The notes: generated by a model from the sequence alone, not told the origin. A stretch of 42,529 bases of DNA from Propionibacteriaceae bacterium (GCA_025965155.1 JAOPXN010000033.1:1-42529), one strand, 5' to 3'. Positions 32,090 through 41,058 are shown, counted from the stretch's first letter. Program-made: numbers and translations.

Positions 32090-33340
32090 TTAAGACCGGT
32101 GTGTCGTGGCAAGTTCCGGCGTCGGGGCCGGCCTGGCCGGCCCTCGGTCCGCGCGTTCGAGGCCGAAGCTGACGATGGTCAGGCCGTATCCGACAACCGC
32201 GAGGGCGACACCGACCAGCGTCGGCGCTAGGTACCCGAAGCCTGCGGCAATGACCGCACCGCCTAGCAAGGCGCCAAAGCTGTTGCCGACGTTGAAGGCG
32301 GAGTGGTTCAGCGCCGCGGCGATCAGCTGCGCGTCCCCGCCGATACTGATCAGCCGGGACTGGATCGAGGGTATGAGGATCGCGTTGGCGGCGCCGATTG
32401 CGAAGGCGGCAGCCAGGAGCCCCGTGGGGGTGTGCGCGATCAGCGCCATGCCCGCCAGGGCCGCTATCAGCATCGGTGTGCCGGCCAGCAGTGTCAGCCG
32501 CAGGTTCCTGTCCGCCGCCCATCCCCCGAGCAGGTTGCCGACGGTCATGCCCAGGCCGATCGCCACCAGCACCCAGGGAACGAAGCTCAGCGGCTTGCCG
32601 GTGACCTGCGTCACCACTTCGGCGATATAGCTGTACACGGCGAAGAACCCGCCGAACCCGATCGCGGCGGCTCCCATCATCAGCCAGGCCTGCGGCAGCC
32701 GGAAGATGCGCAGCTCCTGCCTTGCGGATCTCCCGGGCTCCGCCGGCTGACGCGGCACGGCCAGCAGCACTGCGACCAACGTGAGGACGAAGATGCCCGC
32801 CACACCGAGGTAGGCCGCTCTCCATCCGGCCTGTTGCCCGAGCCAGGTAATGGCCGGCACGCCGACCACATTCGAAATGGTCAGACCGGACAACACGATG
32901 GCGATGCCCTTCCCTTGGCTTCCGGGGCCCATGATGCGGGCCGCGACCAGCGACGCGGTCCCGAAATAGGCGCCGTGGGGTAAGGCTGCCGCGAACCGGG
33001 ACACCAACACCAGGCCGAAGGAAGGCAGCAAGGCCGACGCCACCGTACCGAGGACGAAAATGCCGAGCAGCGCAACGAGCAGCTTGGTTCGGGAGACCCG
33101 GATGGCCAAGACGGCAAACAGTGGAGCGCCAACGACCACACCTAACGCGTAGGCGCTGATTAGCCATCCAGCCCGGGCGATCCCTGCGGCGCTTGAGCCG
33201 TGGTACAGGTCCGGCAGGAGATCCTGGGCAATATTTGGCAGCAGACCCATCGCTACGAACTCGGTGGCGCCGATGGCGAAACCGCCTAGTGCAAGTGCCA
33301 GCAGGGCGCACCAGCGCCGCATCGGGGTGAGATCCACCAT
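32090..33340 (-). CDS. MFS transporter, DHA1 (sugar/drug efflux) type
   Basis: About 416 residues in 12 helices. The first helix reads GGFAIGATEFVAMGLLPNIA, the signature of the AraJ/YdhP/PbuE-like DHA1 group. Other signatures are RVSRTKLLVALLG at loop 2-3, ALPHGAYFGTASLVA in helix 4, and GNLLGGWAADRN in the second half. Members export sugars, purines or drugs by proton antiport. ATG 33340 has GAAGG about 9 bases upstream; a TTG at 33349 adds three residues. It stands alone between a gap of about 545 bp and the hairpin at 31953. The substrate is unknown. Confidence 0.9.
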   Translation of the reverse strand: MVDLTPMRRWCALLALALGGFAIGATEFVAMGLLPNIAQDLLPDLYHGSSAAGIARAGWLISAYALGVVVGAPLFAVLAIRVSRTKLLVALLGIFVLGTVASALLPSFGLVLVSRFAAALPHGAYFGTASLVAARIMGPGSQGKGIAIVLSGLTISNVVGVPAITWLGQQAGWRAAYLGVAGIFVLTLVAVLLAVPRQPAEPGRSARQELRIFRLPQAWLMMGAAAIGFGGFFAVYSYIAEVVTQVTGKPLSFVPWVLVAIGLGMTVGNLLGGWAADRNLRLTLLAGTPMLIAALAGMALIAHTPTGLLAAAFAIGAANAILIPSIQSRLISIGGDAQLIAAALNHSAFNVGNSFGALLGGAVIAAGFGYLAPTLVGVALAVVGYGLTIVSFGLERADRGPARPAPTPELATTHRS

Positions 33341-33885
33341 CAGGACCAACCTTCAAATTCGGCGATTGCGCGGCTCGATGCGGTGAGCGGTCGCGGTGTA
33401 AGGCCGGCTCAAGCCACGGGGAACAGGGGCTTCGACGGTGAAGCAGTCATCCTAGCCGAACGGGCAGGGCCGGAAGATCTTCTGCGGACGGAGCGGCTGG
33501 ACACCCACGGCGGCGTCGGGAACTGCGGCTGCCCGACGTGGAGGACCGCGGTCGGTGTGATTAATTCCACGAATGGGTCCCTCGTCGTCGCGACGTCGGC
33601 GACACGCCGTTCAACGGCCATGCCGACCAACATGAGGGGGCAATTACCGGACTCCACCGCGTGGGCCTCGCGCCCGCCAGCACCTGCGCCTCCGACACCC
33701 CATCCGCCCTCTCGCCGAGTAGTCAGCTGCGCCGCGACTTGCCGGCCAGGGCGCGGAGGAGGGGACCAGTCGGCGGAAGGGGCGGCACGGATCTGTACGA
33801 TGGCCCGCGGCGCAGGTTCGGGGGCTTGTGATTGAAGCCCGTCGTTTGTCCAGCCAAACGCGTGAACCGTGGAAGAAGGGGCGTT
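33341..33885. other. Intergenic region of about 545 bp
   Basis: No gene is convincing here. Open frames exist on both strands (plus 33383-33835, minus 33409-33657) but their products are low-complexity or lack a ribosome-binding site. The region should contain divergent promoters for the MFS gene and for the small protein at 33886; I could not pick out clear elements. Confidence 0.5.
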
Positions 33886-34086
33886 GTGGCGCTGAACCCG
33901 CGCACGTGGGTCGCCGAGGCGATCATTGATGAGATCGAAGCACTGTCCGTCACGTATCAGACAGCGGCAGCCGACTACCGGGCGGGCGCCGAACCTCTCG
34001 GGTCTCGTTCGGCTGAGCAGTTGGAGACCGCGGCCCAGACCTGTGTCGAGATAATGGAGATGGTCCGCCGGGAGTACCTACTGTGA
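33886..34086 (+). CDS. Small helical protein, copy A of a two-member local family
   Basis: A 66-residue protein from GTG 33886 with AGAAGGGG 5 bases upstream. It reads (M)ALNPRTWVAEAIIDEIEA, then a Tyr/Ala-rich helix, then RSAEQLETAAQTCVEIMEMV. The gene at 38008-38220 encodes a clear paralogue with the same order and spacing: TW-x-A-x-AI-x-DEIEA, Y-x-TAAA-x-YRA, then RSAEQLE-x-AA-x-TCVEI. The predicted structure is all helical with one conserved Cys. There is no signal peptide. I do not recognise the family. The two copies bracket the hydrolase and cydAB genes. Conservation between the copies confirms that both are real genes. Confidence 0.78.
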   Translation: MALNPRTWVAEAIIDEIEALSVTYQTAAADYRAGAEPLGSRSAEQLETAAQTCVEIMEMVRREYLL

Positions 34087-34205
34087 CCGCCGAGCAGGGG
34101 TGAGCCAGACCTAGAGTGGCCCGAGGTTGGTCACCAGGTTGATGGCTACGGCGAAACCGAGACTCAGCCGCGGCATCGTGCGGAGCGGTGAAGCCACGGT
34201 GGGCG

Positions 34206-35204
34206 CTAGCGTGTCGTCCGCTGTACAAGTCGAGTCAGCAGGCGGACGCCAAGGCTGTCGACAGGCCGGCCGGTGTTGGTCAGGGCAACCACGCCGACGC
34301 CGGCATCCGGCACGAGTGCGACATAGCTGCAGCTGCCGGCGGTTCCCCCGTTGTGCCAGAGGGCGCGGTGGTCAGTGCCTCGGAGGGGGGACAGGTGCCA
34401 TCCCAGACCCACCTGCAGCCACCGGTTCGCCCGGGCCTGTTGCTGCTGGACCAGGCGAAGCGCTTCGGGTATTGCTGTCGACGATGGGTCGAGGTGAGCC
34501 CGGAGGAATATCAGGAGATCGTGCACCGTCGACCGGAGCGCGCCGGCGCCGGGCATGGCCCCAAGATGCCAGTCCGGGACGGGGTGACCGGGGCGGGAGT
34601 GGCTGATCGCGGTGCGCCGTTCCTGCTCGGAACGCATGGTGATGGTGGTGTCCGGCATCCGCAGCGGGCCGGTGATCCGGTCCGCTACCAGCTGCTCGTA
34701 CTCAAGCCCTGTGTGGAGAGTGAGGATCTGGCCCAGTAGTGCCATACCGAAGTTGGAGTAGCGGATCCTGCTGCCGGGTTCGGGGTGTGGCCGCGCAGCG
34801 GTCAGCGCAGCAAGCAGGTCGCCGGTGCTGAAGTTGCGGTACGGGTCGGTGCGGTTGCGCAGTGCTTGGCGACGTAGGCCCTTGGGGAGGCGGGGCAGCC
34901 CAGAGGTGTGGCTCGCCAGGTGTCTCAGGGTGATTCGGCGGCTGCGATCGGCGAGCGGAAGGCCGGGCAGCACGGTCTCCAGTGCCGTATCCAGCGACAG
35001 GCTCCGGTTGACGACTTGGTCGGCCAGCGCCAGCGCGGTGAAGAGCTTCGTCACCGATCCGATCTGGAACAGGGTGTCGCTCGTCGGTGCGTCACCCGCG
35101 TCGGTTGCTTTGCCAGTGTTGAAGGTCACCGCCCCCGAGCCGGAGAAGGCCCCGACCGCAACCCCGACGTGGCGACGCGTATGAGCGATCGTTGTGGTCC
35201 GCAC
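34206..35204 (-). CDS. Serine hydrolase, beta-lactamase class C / DD-peptidase-like
   Basis: A 332-residue member of the class C beta-lactamase-related family. The SxxK motif is SVTK (50-53, in FQIGSVTKLFTALALAD), the YxN motif is YSN (149-151), and the third motif is HNGGT near residue 294. No signal peptide is visible from the GTG at 35204. That suggests a cytoplasmic esterase or peptidase, or a start I have missed. An in-frame TGA limits any extension to about 20 codons, with no ATG, GTG or TTG in between. These proteins act as esterases, DD-peptidases or lactamases; sequence alone does not decide. It is convergent with small-protein copy A. Confidence 0.85.
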   Translation of the reverse strand: MRTTTIAHTRRHVGVAVGAFSGSGAVTFNTGKATDAGDAPTSDTLFQIGSVTKLFTALALADQVVNRSLSLDTALETVLPGLPLADRSRRITLRHLASHTSGLPRLPKGLRRQALRNRTDPYRNFSTGDLLAALTAARPHPEPGSRIRYSNFGMALLGQILTLHTGLEYEQLVADRITGPLRMPDTTITMRSEQERRTAISHSRPGHPVPDWHLGAMPGAGALRSTVHDLLIFLRAHLDPSSTAIPEALRLVQQQQARANRWLQVGLGWHLSPLRGTDHRALWHNGGTAGSCSYVALVPDAGVGVVALTNTGRPVDSLGVRLLTRLVQRTTR

Positions 35205-35351
35205 GATGTCGGTCAGCCGGTCGATGTCGGCGGGCTGCCGCGGTTGAGCGTCGACGTCGGCCCCCTCTCATCACGGTGGAGCCTGGACGCTACCGGACTT
35301 CCGACCCACAGGTGTTGAGTCCGGTTTGTTGGGACCGAGCGTGTCAGCCGG

Positions 35352-36389
35352 TCAGCCGCCAGGGACCCCGGCATCCGCCGAGTCCCCCTTGGCTGTCTGC
35401 TGGTCGGTTTGGAACATGTAGTACAGCCAACCAAGCGACGGCACGACGATCAGCCCAGCGATCACGACGGCCACCGCGTTGTCCCTCAGCACCTCCGGTG
35501 TAGCGGCAGCCTCCGCAAGCGTGAGACCGGGCAGTACGAACGGGTACTGTGCCACGCCCCAGCACCACAGCAGGCCGGTCACCGCAAGCGCGGCGGTCAG
35601 CCGAACGGCGAGGTAGCGGTGCCGCCACATCAAGACCAAGGACGACACTCCGGCAACGACGGACACGATCAGAAAGGCCAGTGCAAGAGGGGTGCCGAGC
35701 TGGTGAAACTCTCGGGCCGAGTCGAGCCGGAGGACACCTAGCTCGGCCAGTCCAAGCAGGCCCATCACGGCACCCGAAACCAACGCACGTCGGCGGAACA
35801 CCAGAGCCAGCTCCAGCTCACCGTGTCGGCGGGCGTCGTGCGTCAGATAAACGGCAGCAAGGTACGCCGTGGTGCCGACGGCGAACAGTCCGCTGACCAG
35901 CGAGGTGGGGTTGACCCAGCTGGAGATGGGGTGGCCGGCGGCGATCCCGGGCGGAACCCGCTCAGACGCGAGCGCCCCAGCAACCGTGCCGAGGAAGAAC
36001 GGTGTCAGCACCGACGACAAGGCGAACGCCGCGCCGAAGAGTTGCTGTAACCAGGGCTCGGTGGTGACCTTGCGGAAGGCGAAGGCTGAGCCGCGGGCGA
36101 TGATCCCCAGTGCGGCCAGGGTGAGCGGTATGTAAAGCGTGGAAGACACCGCAGCGAACACCGGCGGGATGACGGTCCAGGTCAGCACGATGACGAAGAT
36201 GAGCCAGACATGGTTCGCCTCCCAGATCGGCCCGATGGAGTGCTCGATCAGCGATCGTTGGCGCTTGCCCGCGGCTCCGCGGCCAGCGAGGAGGTCCCAG
36301 AAGCCGCCGCCGAAGTCGGCCCCGCCGAAGAGGGCGTACGCCGTGAGACATACCCACATGCTTGCCAGGAGGAGTTCCGCGAGAGGCAT
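35352..36389 (-). CDS. cydB: Cytochrome bd oxidase subunit II
   Basis: A 345-residue membrane protein with about eight to nine helices. The first helix and loop (WVCLTAYALFGGADFGGGFWDLL) and the following IGPIWEANHVWLIFVIVLTW are the signature of CydB. It is the second subunit of the high-affinity quinol oxidase that reduces oxygen to water and is used at low oxygen or under nitrosative stress. The ATG has AGGACGG upstream and lies 10 bases after the cydA stop. No CydX-type short ORF or cydDC transporter genes are in the window. The C-terminal tail is soluble and polar, ending DSADAGVPGG. Confidence 0.96.
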   Translation of the reverse strand: MPLAELLLASMWVCLTAYALFGGADFGGGFWDLLAGRGAAGKRQRSLIEHSIGPIWEANHVWLIFVIVLTWTVIPPVFAAVSSTLYIPLTLAALGIIARGSAFAFRKVTTEPWLQQLFGAAFALSSVLTPFFLGTVAGALASERVPPGIAAGHPISSWVNPTSLVSGLFAVGTTAYLAAVYLTHDARRHGELELALVFRRRALVSGAVMGLLGLAELGVLRLDSAREFHQLGTPLALAFLIVSVVAGVSSLVLMWRHRYLAVRLTAALAVTGLLWCWGVAQYPFVLPGLTLAEAAATPEVLRDNAVAVVIAGLIVVPSLGWLYYMFQTDQQTAKGDSADAGVPGG

Positions 36390-36399
36390 GCTGGCCGTC

Positions 36400-37764
36400 C
36401 TAGATGACCTTGAAGGCGGTCACGTCGGACTCCTGGGGTGCCTGCGGTACTGAGTGATCCCGAGCCAGGCGACGCAGAACGTAGACCGTGGCGACCGTCA
36501 GTGCGGCGTAGACCAGGCAGACGAGGATGAATCCGTAGACCAGGCCGGGCGCGGGATTGACCGCGTCTGAGGTGCGCATCACTCCGTAGACGATCCACGG
36601 CTGACGTCCGACTTCGGTGACGATCCAGCCCGCCTCCAGGGCGGAGACGGCCAGAATGCCTGACACTGCCGCGGCGCGGAGGAACCAGAGCGTCTGCGGC
36701 AGGTCTTTCCGACGTCTCCAGGCCAGCGCCATCCAGACGGAGAGGGCCAGCAGAGCGAACCCTGCGCCCACCATCACCTGGAACGACAGGTGCGTTATGT
36801 TGACCGGCGGCCGTTGGTCTAGCGGGACGTCATTGAGCCCCATGATCTCGGCGTTCGGGTCAAAATGAGCGATCAACGACAACCCCGACGGGATTTCGAG
36901 GGCGTAGCGCATCTCCCCGTCGATGACGACGCCACCGACATGCAGCGGCGCGTGCCGCTGGGTTTGGAAGATTCCCTCCATCGCCGCCAGCTTGACCTCC
37001 TGGTTTGCAGCGACGAAGTGCGCGGCCCAGTCCCCGACGCCAATCTGGAACGGTGTGACGATGGCTGCAACTGCGAAGGGCACCAGAAACCCGAGGCGGT
37101 GATAACGGTCCCGGCGGCCTCGCAACATGGCGACGGCGTAGACGCTCGCCATGCAGAAACCTGCGACCATGAACGCGGCCAGAATCATGTGCACGGTTTG
37201 CGACGGAGTCGCCGGGTTGAACATCGCGCCCACCGGGTCCACCGAGACGACCTCGCCGTTGACCTCGTCGAAGCCGGTCGGTTGCTGCATCCAGGCGTTC
37301 GCGGTCACGACGAAGAATGCACTCGCCACGCCGGACACGACGACCGGGATCGCCGTCAGCATATGCGTCTTCGGCGGCAGCCGATCCCAGGCGTAGAGGT
37401 AGATGCCCAAGAAGATCGCCTCCACGAAGAACGCTATTCCTTCGAGAGTGAACGGCAGTCCGATGACCTGCCCATACTTGCCCATCAGGCCGGGCCACAG
37501 CAGCCCCATCTCGAATGAGAGGATGGTGCCCGAGACGGCACCGACAGCGAAGAGCACTCCCATCGCCCGGCCCCAGCGTCGAGCCAGCAGGCGGTAGTGA
37601 AGGTCACCGGTCCGATGTCCACGCCACTCAGCGATTAGCGTGATGGCTGGCATCCCGACACCGAGGCACGCAACGACGATGTGCCAACCTAGTGACAGCG
37701 CCATCTGCATCCGCGCCGCCACCAGATCCGCCGTGCTGACGTCCATCACGATCGCAGTCGACAT
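36400..37764 (-). CDS. cydA: Cytochrome bd oxidase subunit I
   Basis: A 454-residue subunit that binds quinol and the three hemes. The axial His is in LGWHIVVAC (His28). The second heme ligand region is QTVHMILAAFMVAGF, and the Met ligand is in LSFQVMVGAGF. The GREEN-like motif reads GWIVTEVGRQPWIVYG. The region between helices 6 and 7 is short, giving the short-Q-loop form common outside enterobacteria. The ATG at 37764 has GAAGGGG about 10 bases upstream; an internal ATG at 37746 lacks a site. It is followed by cydB in the same transcript. The upstream region carries inverted repeats that could bind a redox regulator. Confidence 0.96.
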   Translation of the reverse strand: MSTAIVMDVSTADLVAARMQMALSLGWHIVVACLGVGMPAITLIAEWRGHRTGDLHYRLLARRWGRAMGVLFAVGAVSGTILSFEMGLLWPGLMGKYGQVIGLPFTLEGIAFFVEAIFLGIYLYAWDRLPPKTHMLTAIPVVVSGVASAFFVVTANAWMQQPTGFDEVNGEVVSVDPVGAMFNPATPSQTVHMILAAFMVAGFCMASVYAVAMLRGRRDRYHRLGFLVPFAVAAIVTPFQIGVGDWAAHFVAANQEVKLAAMEGIFQTQRHAPLHVGGVVIDGEMRYALEIPSGLSLIAHFDPNAEIMGLNDVPLDQRPPVNITHLSFQVMVGAGFALLALSVWMALAWRRRKDLPQTLWFLRAAAVSGILAVSALEAGWIVTEVGRQPWIVYGVMRTSDAVNPAPGLVYGFILVCLVYAALTVATVYVLRRLARDHSVPQAPQESDVTAFKVI

Positions 37765-37890
37765 GACAAGGAGCCCCTTCGGTGACGTCGTCGCAGCTTC
37801 GGGGAACTACCCCTGCGGCGCCAGTTCAGTCGCCGCTCATCTGTGTCGAATCTTTCCGGGTGTCTTCCCGCTATAGCCTTTTTTGTGCAA

Positions 37891-37938
37891 CCACTGTGGT
37901 GACACTGGCGGTCATCTGATGCACAGTGGAGGCATCAG
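37891..37938. promoter_or_regulatory. Inverted repeats in the cydA / small-protein divergent region
   Basis: ccactgt at 37891-37897 and acactgg at 37902-37908 form an imperfect palindrome (6 of 7 pairs). A second, perfect 7-bp repeat (ctgatgc/gcatcag) spans 37916-37938. They lie between cydA (minus) and the small protein at 38008 (plus), where a redox or cAMP-type regulator could bind. Neither matches the Rex consensus well. The role is speculative. Confidence 0.35.
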
Positions 37939-38007
37939 TACGCTGCGCCGAAGGAGCCGCCGACAGACGTCACCGACGGTGCAGTGGACGTAGTTGGGAG
38001 GCGCACT

Positions 38008-38220
38008 GTGGGACTCGACCCGAGCACCTGGATCGCGCAGGCAATCGTCGACGAGATCGAGGCGGTTGCAGCCAAGTATCGGACGGCGGCTGCCGCCTAC
38101 CGAGCGGAAGAGGATCAGCACACGGTGCGTTCGGCCGAACAGCTGGAAGCAGCGGCGGACACCTGCGTGGAAATCATCGATATGATTCGCCGGAACCATC
38201 TGAGGGCGGCAGGTGGTTGA
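38008..38220 (+). CDS. Small helical protein, copy B of a two-member local family
   Basis: A 70-residue protein from GTG 38008 with GGGAGG 6 bases upstream. It reads (M)GLDPSTWIAQAIVDEIEA, then VAAKYRTAAAAYRAEEDQ, then RSAEQLEAAADTCVEIIDMI and ends NHLRAAGG. It is a clear paralogue of the protein at 33886-34086, with the conserved single Cys in TCVEI. There is no signal or membrane helix. It is divergent from cydA and about 100 bases upstream of a glycosyltransferase gene on the same strand. The function is unknown; the helical pattern could suggest a small dimeric or adaptor protein, which is inference. Confidence 0.8.
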   Translation: MGLDPSTWIAQAIVDEIEAVAAKYRTAAAAYRAEEDQHTVRSAEQLEAAADTCVEIIDMIRRNHLRAAGG

Positions 38221-38321
38221 GGCTGCGGCTACCTCATCCGAAGGCAGGCCCAAGCCGCACCTCGAAGGGATCGCTTACGCGTCCGGAGCTTTTCCAGCAC
38301 CGGCTACGTTATGGTCTGGGA

Positions 38322-40292
38322 ATGCCTGAGATCGAGCTCCCAACTGGACAGTACGTCTCGTGCAATATGGGTATCCCGCCCGTGTTCGGTGGACTCACCC
38401 GGGTCATGTTCCTGAGGAACCGTCTGTTCCAGGAGCGGGGCGGCGTTGTTCCGAAAATCGTCGTGTTTCGTCCGTCGCCGGACTATGCGGAGCGTCGGCG
38501 CGAGCTGATCGATGCCGACATCATGACTGAACAGATGCAGCTGATCAGCCTGTATGACTTCTTTCGCGCTGATCCGATGATCTACGCCGATCCCGTCGGT
38601 GGGGAGTTGGCCCCGGTATCCGGTACCTCTGTGGTGGTGGAGACCTACCCGGACGGTTCCCCTTACCGGACGGCGTACAACGATCCGTCTACCAACGACA
38701 ACCTGAGCTGCGATTACCAGCGCAAGGACGGGTCGGTCTACGCCCGAGTCGCGGCGCTGGGGATCAAGGCGACCGTTGACGGGGGCCCACGAGCTCGACT
38801 GGTGGGGCCCGATGGGCAAGTTGTCCGGTCTTTCTCCAGCCATGCCGCCTTTTACAAGCACACAGTCCGTCGGCTCTGCCCTGGCAAGGACCGGGTGTTC
38901 GTCTTCATGGACAGTCGGGCGACCGTTCCCTTCGTCACGCCAATGGGTTCGGATCGTTACTACCTGATCTCGGTCCTGCATAACCAGCACACCAGGCCGC
39001 CGCGACGCTGGGACTCACCGATGTCGCCGTCGTACACAACGGCGCTCAATCGACTGGCGCACTTCGACGCTATGGTGACCTTGACGCATCGCCAGCGCGA
39101 AGACGTCAAGCTTCGCTACGGCCCGAGGACGAACCTTTTCGTGGTGCCGAACCCGGTACGCCAACCTGTCGTCCCAGACCCGCTGCCGCGGCGGGACCCA
39201 AATCGGTTGGTCAGTATTGCTCGGCTGGAGAACCAGAAGAACATCGCTGACGCTCTTCGCGCTTTCAAGCGCGTGCACGATGTGCTGCCAGAGGCCCGGC
39301 TGGATGTCTACGGCGACGGGAGCCAGCGCGCTGACCTCTCCGAGCTCGCCGCAAAGCTGGGAATCGACGGGGCGGCCACGCTGCATGGCCATCACGCCGG
39401 TGCCCGGGACACCTTGTGGACCGCCAGTGGCTTTCTGATGCCCAGCAAGTTTGAGGGATATCCATTGGCGTCGCTGGAGAGTCTTGCGCACGGCTGTCCG
39501 GTGGTTGCCTATGACGTCAAGTACGGGTTCCAGGAGCAGATCACTGACGGCGAGGACGGCTACCTTGTCCCCAAGGGCGATGTCGCGGCGATGGCTGAGC
39601 GCGGTATTCGGCTACTGAGCGAGCCGGACCTGGTAAGCCGGATGAGCGCGAACGCCCGGCAGAAGGCGGCTCGACACGGATACAGCTACTTTCTCCAGGA
39701 CTGGCAGAAGGTCCTCAACGGCGTGCTCGAACAGCGGCCGCGACGCACCACCCTCACATCGGCCGACCTTCAGGTCAGCAATCTGACGCCTCCCCGGGTA
39801 CGACCACGAGCTGTACGCCGACTGCTGCGTCGCCTCGGGTTGCAGGTCTCCACCGAGCCACGGAACCCCAGGATCAGTTTTTCCGGCACCCTGACCGTCG
39901 AAGGAACGAGCAGCGGTTGCCCGCTGAGCGAGGCGACGATCACCTTGACGGCGCTGGGTCAGCCCGACGGTTCGCTGACTGATCTGCCGCTCCAGATCAC
40001 CAACCACGACAGCCGGTTCGAACTCGAGTCGGTCATCGACCGGGCGGACATGTTCGCCCAGCTCGGCCGCGCCGCTCAGGGGGCCAAGCTCCGGCTGCGG
40101 TTCACCTGGCAGAACTCGAGCTGGGAGACACTGCTCGGCGACGGTGCGCAGTGGCAACGTCCCAGCCGCCAGCGGTGGACGACGCCCCGTCCGAAGGCGC
40201 CGCGCCGGGCCCGACGAGGCATCAGATCGCTGACCCGCAGAGCAGCTCGGCAGTTGACGGATCGCAAGGCGGGGTCGAACCTTGTGAGATAA
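38322..40292 (+). CDS. GT4 glycosyltransferase, TagE/TarM-like, with C-terminal extra domain
   Basis: A 656-residue protein. Residues 1-180 resemble the extended N-terminal domain of poly(glycerol/ribitol-phosphate) glucosyltransferases and GtfA-type enzymes (CNMGIPPVFGGLTRVMFLRN). The GT4 catalytic half shows VLHNQHTRPP, VPNPVRQP, SIARLENQKNIADALRAF, and the E-x7-E motif FEGYPLASLESLAHG followed by VVAYDVKYG. The last 150 residues contain a strand-rich domain (SFSGTLTVEG, ATITLTALGQPDG, KLRLRFTW) ending in an Arg-rich tail. It may glycosylate a wall teichoic acid-like polymer or another surface acceptor. ATG 38322 starts the conserved sequence; the frame runs open to 37926 without support. 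The acceptor is unproven. Confidence 0.85.
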   Translation: MPEIELPTGQYVSCNMGIPPVFGGLTRVMFLRNRLFQERGGVVPKIVVFRPSPDYAERRRELIDADIMTEQMQLISLYDFFRADPMIYADPVGGELAPVSGTSVVVETYPDGSPYRTAYNDPSTNDNLSCDYQRKDGSVYARVAALGIKATVDGGPRARLVGPDGQVVRSFSSHAAFYKHTVRRLCPGKDRVFVFMDSRATVPFVTPMGSDRYYLISVLHNQHTRPPRRWDSPMSPSYTTALNRLAHFDAMVTLTHRQREDVKLRYGPRTNLFVVPNPVRQPVVPDPLPRRDPNRLVSIARLENQKNIADALRAFKRVHDVLPEARLDVYGDGSQRADLSELAAKLGIDGAATLHGHHAGARDTLWTASGFLMPSKFEGYPLASLESLAHGCPVVAYDVKYGFQEQITDGEDGYLVPKGDVAAMAERGIRLLSEPDLVSRMSANARQKAARHGYSYFLQDWQKVLNGVLEQRPRRTTLTSADLQVSNLTPPRVRPRAVRRLLRRLGLQVSTEPRNPRISFSGTLTVEGTSSGCPLSEATITLTALGQPDGSLTDLPLQITNHDSRFELESVIDRADMFAQLGRAAQGAKLRLRFTWQNSSWETLLGDGAQWQRPSRQRWTTPRPKAPRRARRGIRSLTRRAARQLTDRKAGSNLVR

Positions 40293-40341
40293 GGAGATCC
40301 GCTCCCGCCGTGACAACGCCGGCGTCTAAGGAGATCGGCAC

Positions 40342-41058
40342 GTGAAGCCCTCGCAGATCTCGACAGTTGGCGCCTGGTGCGCGATCTTGGTCGTCCCGGT
40401 TCTGATCGCGGGTGGTTTCTTGCTGTCCTCCAGTGGCGCCGGCGACCTCATTCCGCCCACCGGCAATGCACGGAGGGAGTGGCTCGTCGCGGTAGCGGCG
40501 GCGCCCGCGAGGTTCGCAGCCGGTGGATGGCTGCTCATCCTGATGGGTAACCTCGTCTTGGTAGCCCTGGTCAGCTTCTACTACGTGCTCCGGGATGCGG
40601 GGTCAATCCTGATCTTGGCGCCGGTTCTTGCCACCGTGGCCATGGTGCTGGTGACCATTTCACATCTGATTCCGATTGGCATGGCATATGAGCTGGCGCC
40701 GGCGTTCTCACACGCTGCGGCGGCAGACCAGGCCACTCTCGGAATCGTGGCCAACGTACTGGGAGCCACAAGCCTGGTGGTCAACGCTGCCGGCAATGCA
40801 CTCGGCTGGGGTGTGGTCGTGCCGTTGTACGCGTGGGCGATCCTCAAGACCCGTGTGCTTCCCGGCTGGATCGGCTGGTTGGGTTTCGCGGTAGCGGTTC
40901 TTGGCGGCTGGCTGGGGCTACTTGCGCCGGTGTCCACCCTGCTCGAGTCGATCTCGTCCATCGGCTTCGTGCTGTTCTTTATCTTCCTGCTGTGTGTCGG
41001 GATCGCCATCCTGCGATTGGTTGCCAGATCACGGCGCGCCGTTCAGCCGGTGGCCTGA
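40342..41058 (+). CDS. Six-to-seven-helix membrane protein, DUF4386-like
   Basis: A 238-residue hydrophobic protein with helices near residues 9-29, 60-82, 88-112, 133-158, 165-172, 178-195 and 203-228. Features include GWLLILMGNLVLVALVSFYY and VVPLYAWAILKTRVLPGWIG. The arrangement resembles DUF4386-type integral membrane proteins of actinobacteria, which have no known reaction. The start is GTG with AAGGAG about 8 bases upstream. It follows the GT4 gene by 49 bases on the same strand, so co-transcription is likely, and it is convergent with the phenylalanine hydroxylase gene (12-base gap). The family call is tentative. Confidence 0.7.
   Translation: MKPSQISTVGAWCAILVVPVLIAGGFLLSSSGAGDLIPPTGNARREWLVAVAAAPARFAAGGWLLILMGNLVLVALVSFYYVLRDAGSILILAPVLATVAMVLVTISHLIPIGMAYELAPAFSHAAAADQATLGIVANVLGATSLVVNAAGNALGWGVVVPLYAWAILKTRVLPGWIGWLGFAVAVLGGWLGLLAPVSTLLESISSIGFVLFFIFLLCVGIAILRLVARSRRAVQPVA

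Noticed and set aside
31941-33356. A 471-codon minus-strand frame overlapping the MFS gene
   Set aside because: It is out of frame with the transporter; the product is Arg/Gly/Pro-rich with no membrane helices.
33409-33657. An 82-codon minus-strand frame in the 33341-33885 gap, and the opposing plus frame
   Set aside because: The minus product reads partly like protein (AVERRVADVATTRDPFVEL) but has no ribosome-binding site, an Arg/Ser-rich end and no family I recognise. The plus frame is low-complexity.
37926-38321. Upstream in-frame extension of the TagE/TarM-like glycosyltransferase (132 codons)
   Set aside because: It covers the small protein at 38008-38220 in another frame, is Arg/Gly-rich, and conserved sequence starts only at ATG 38322.
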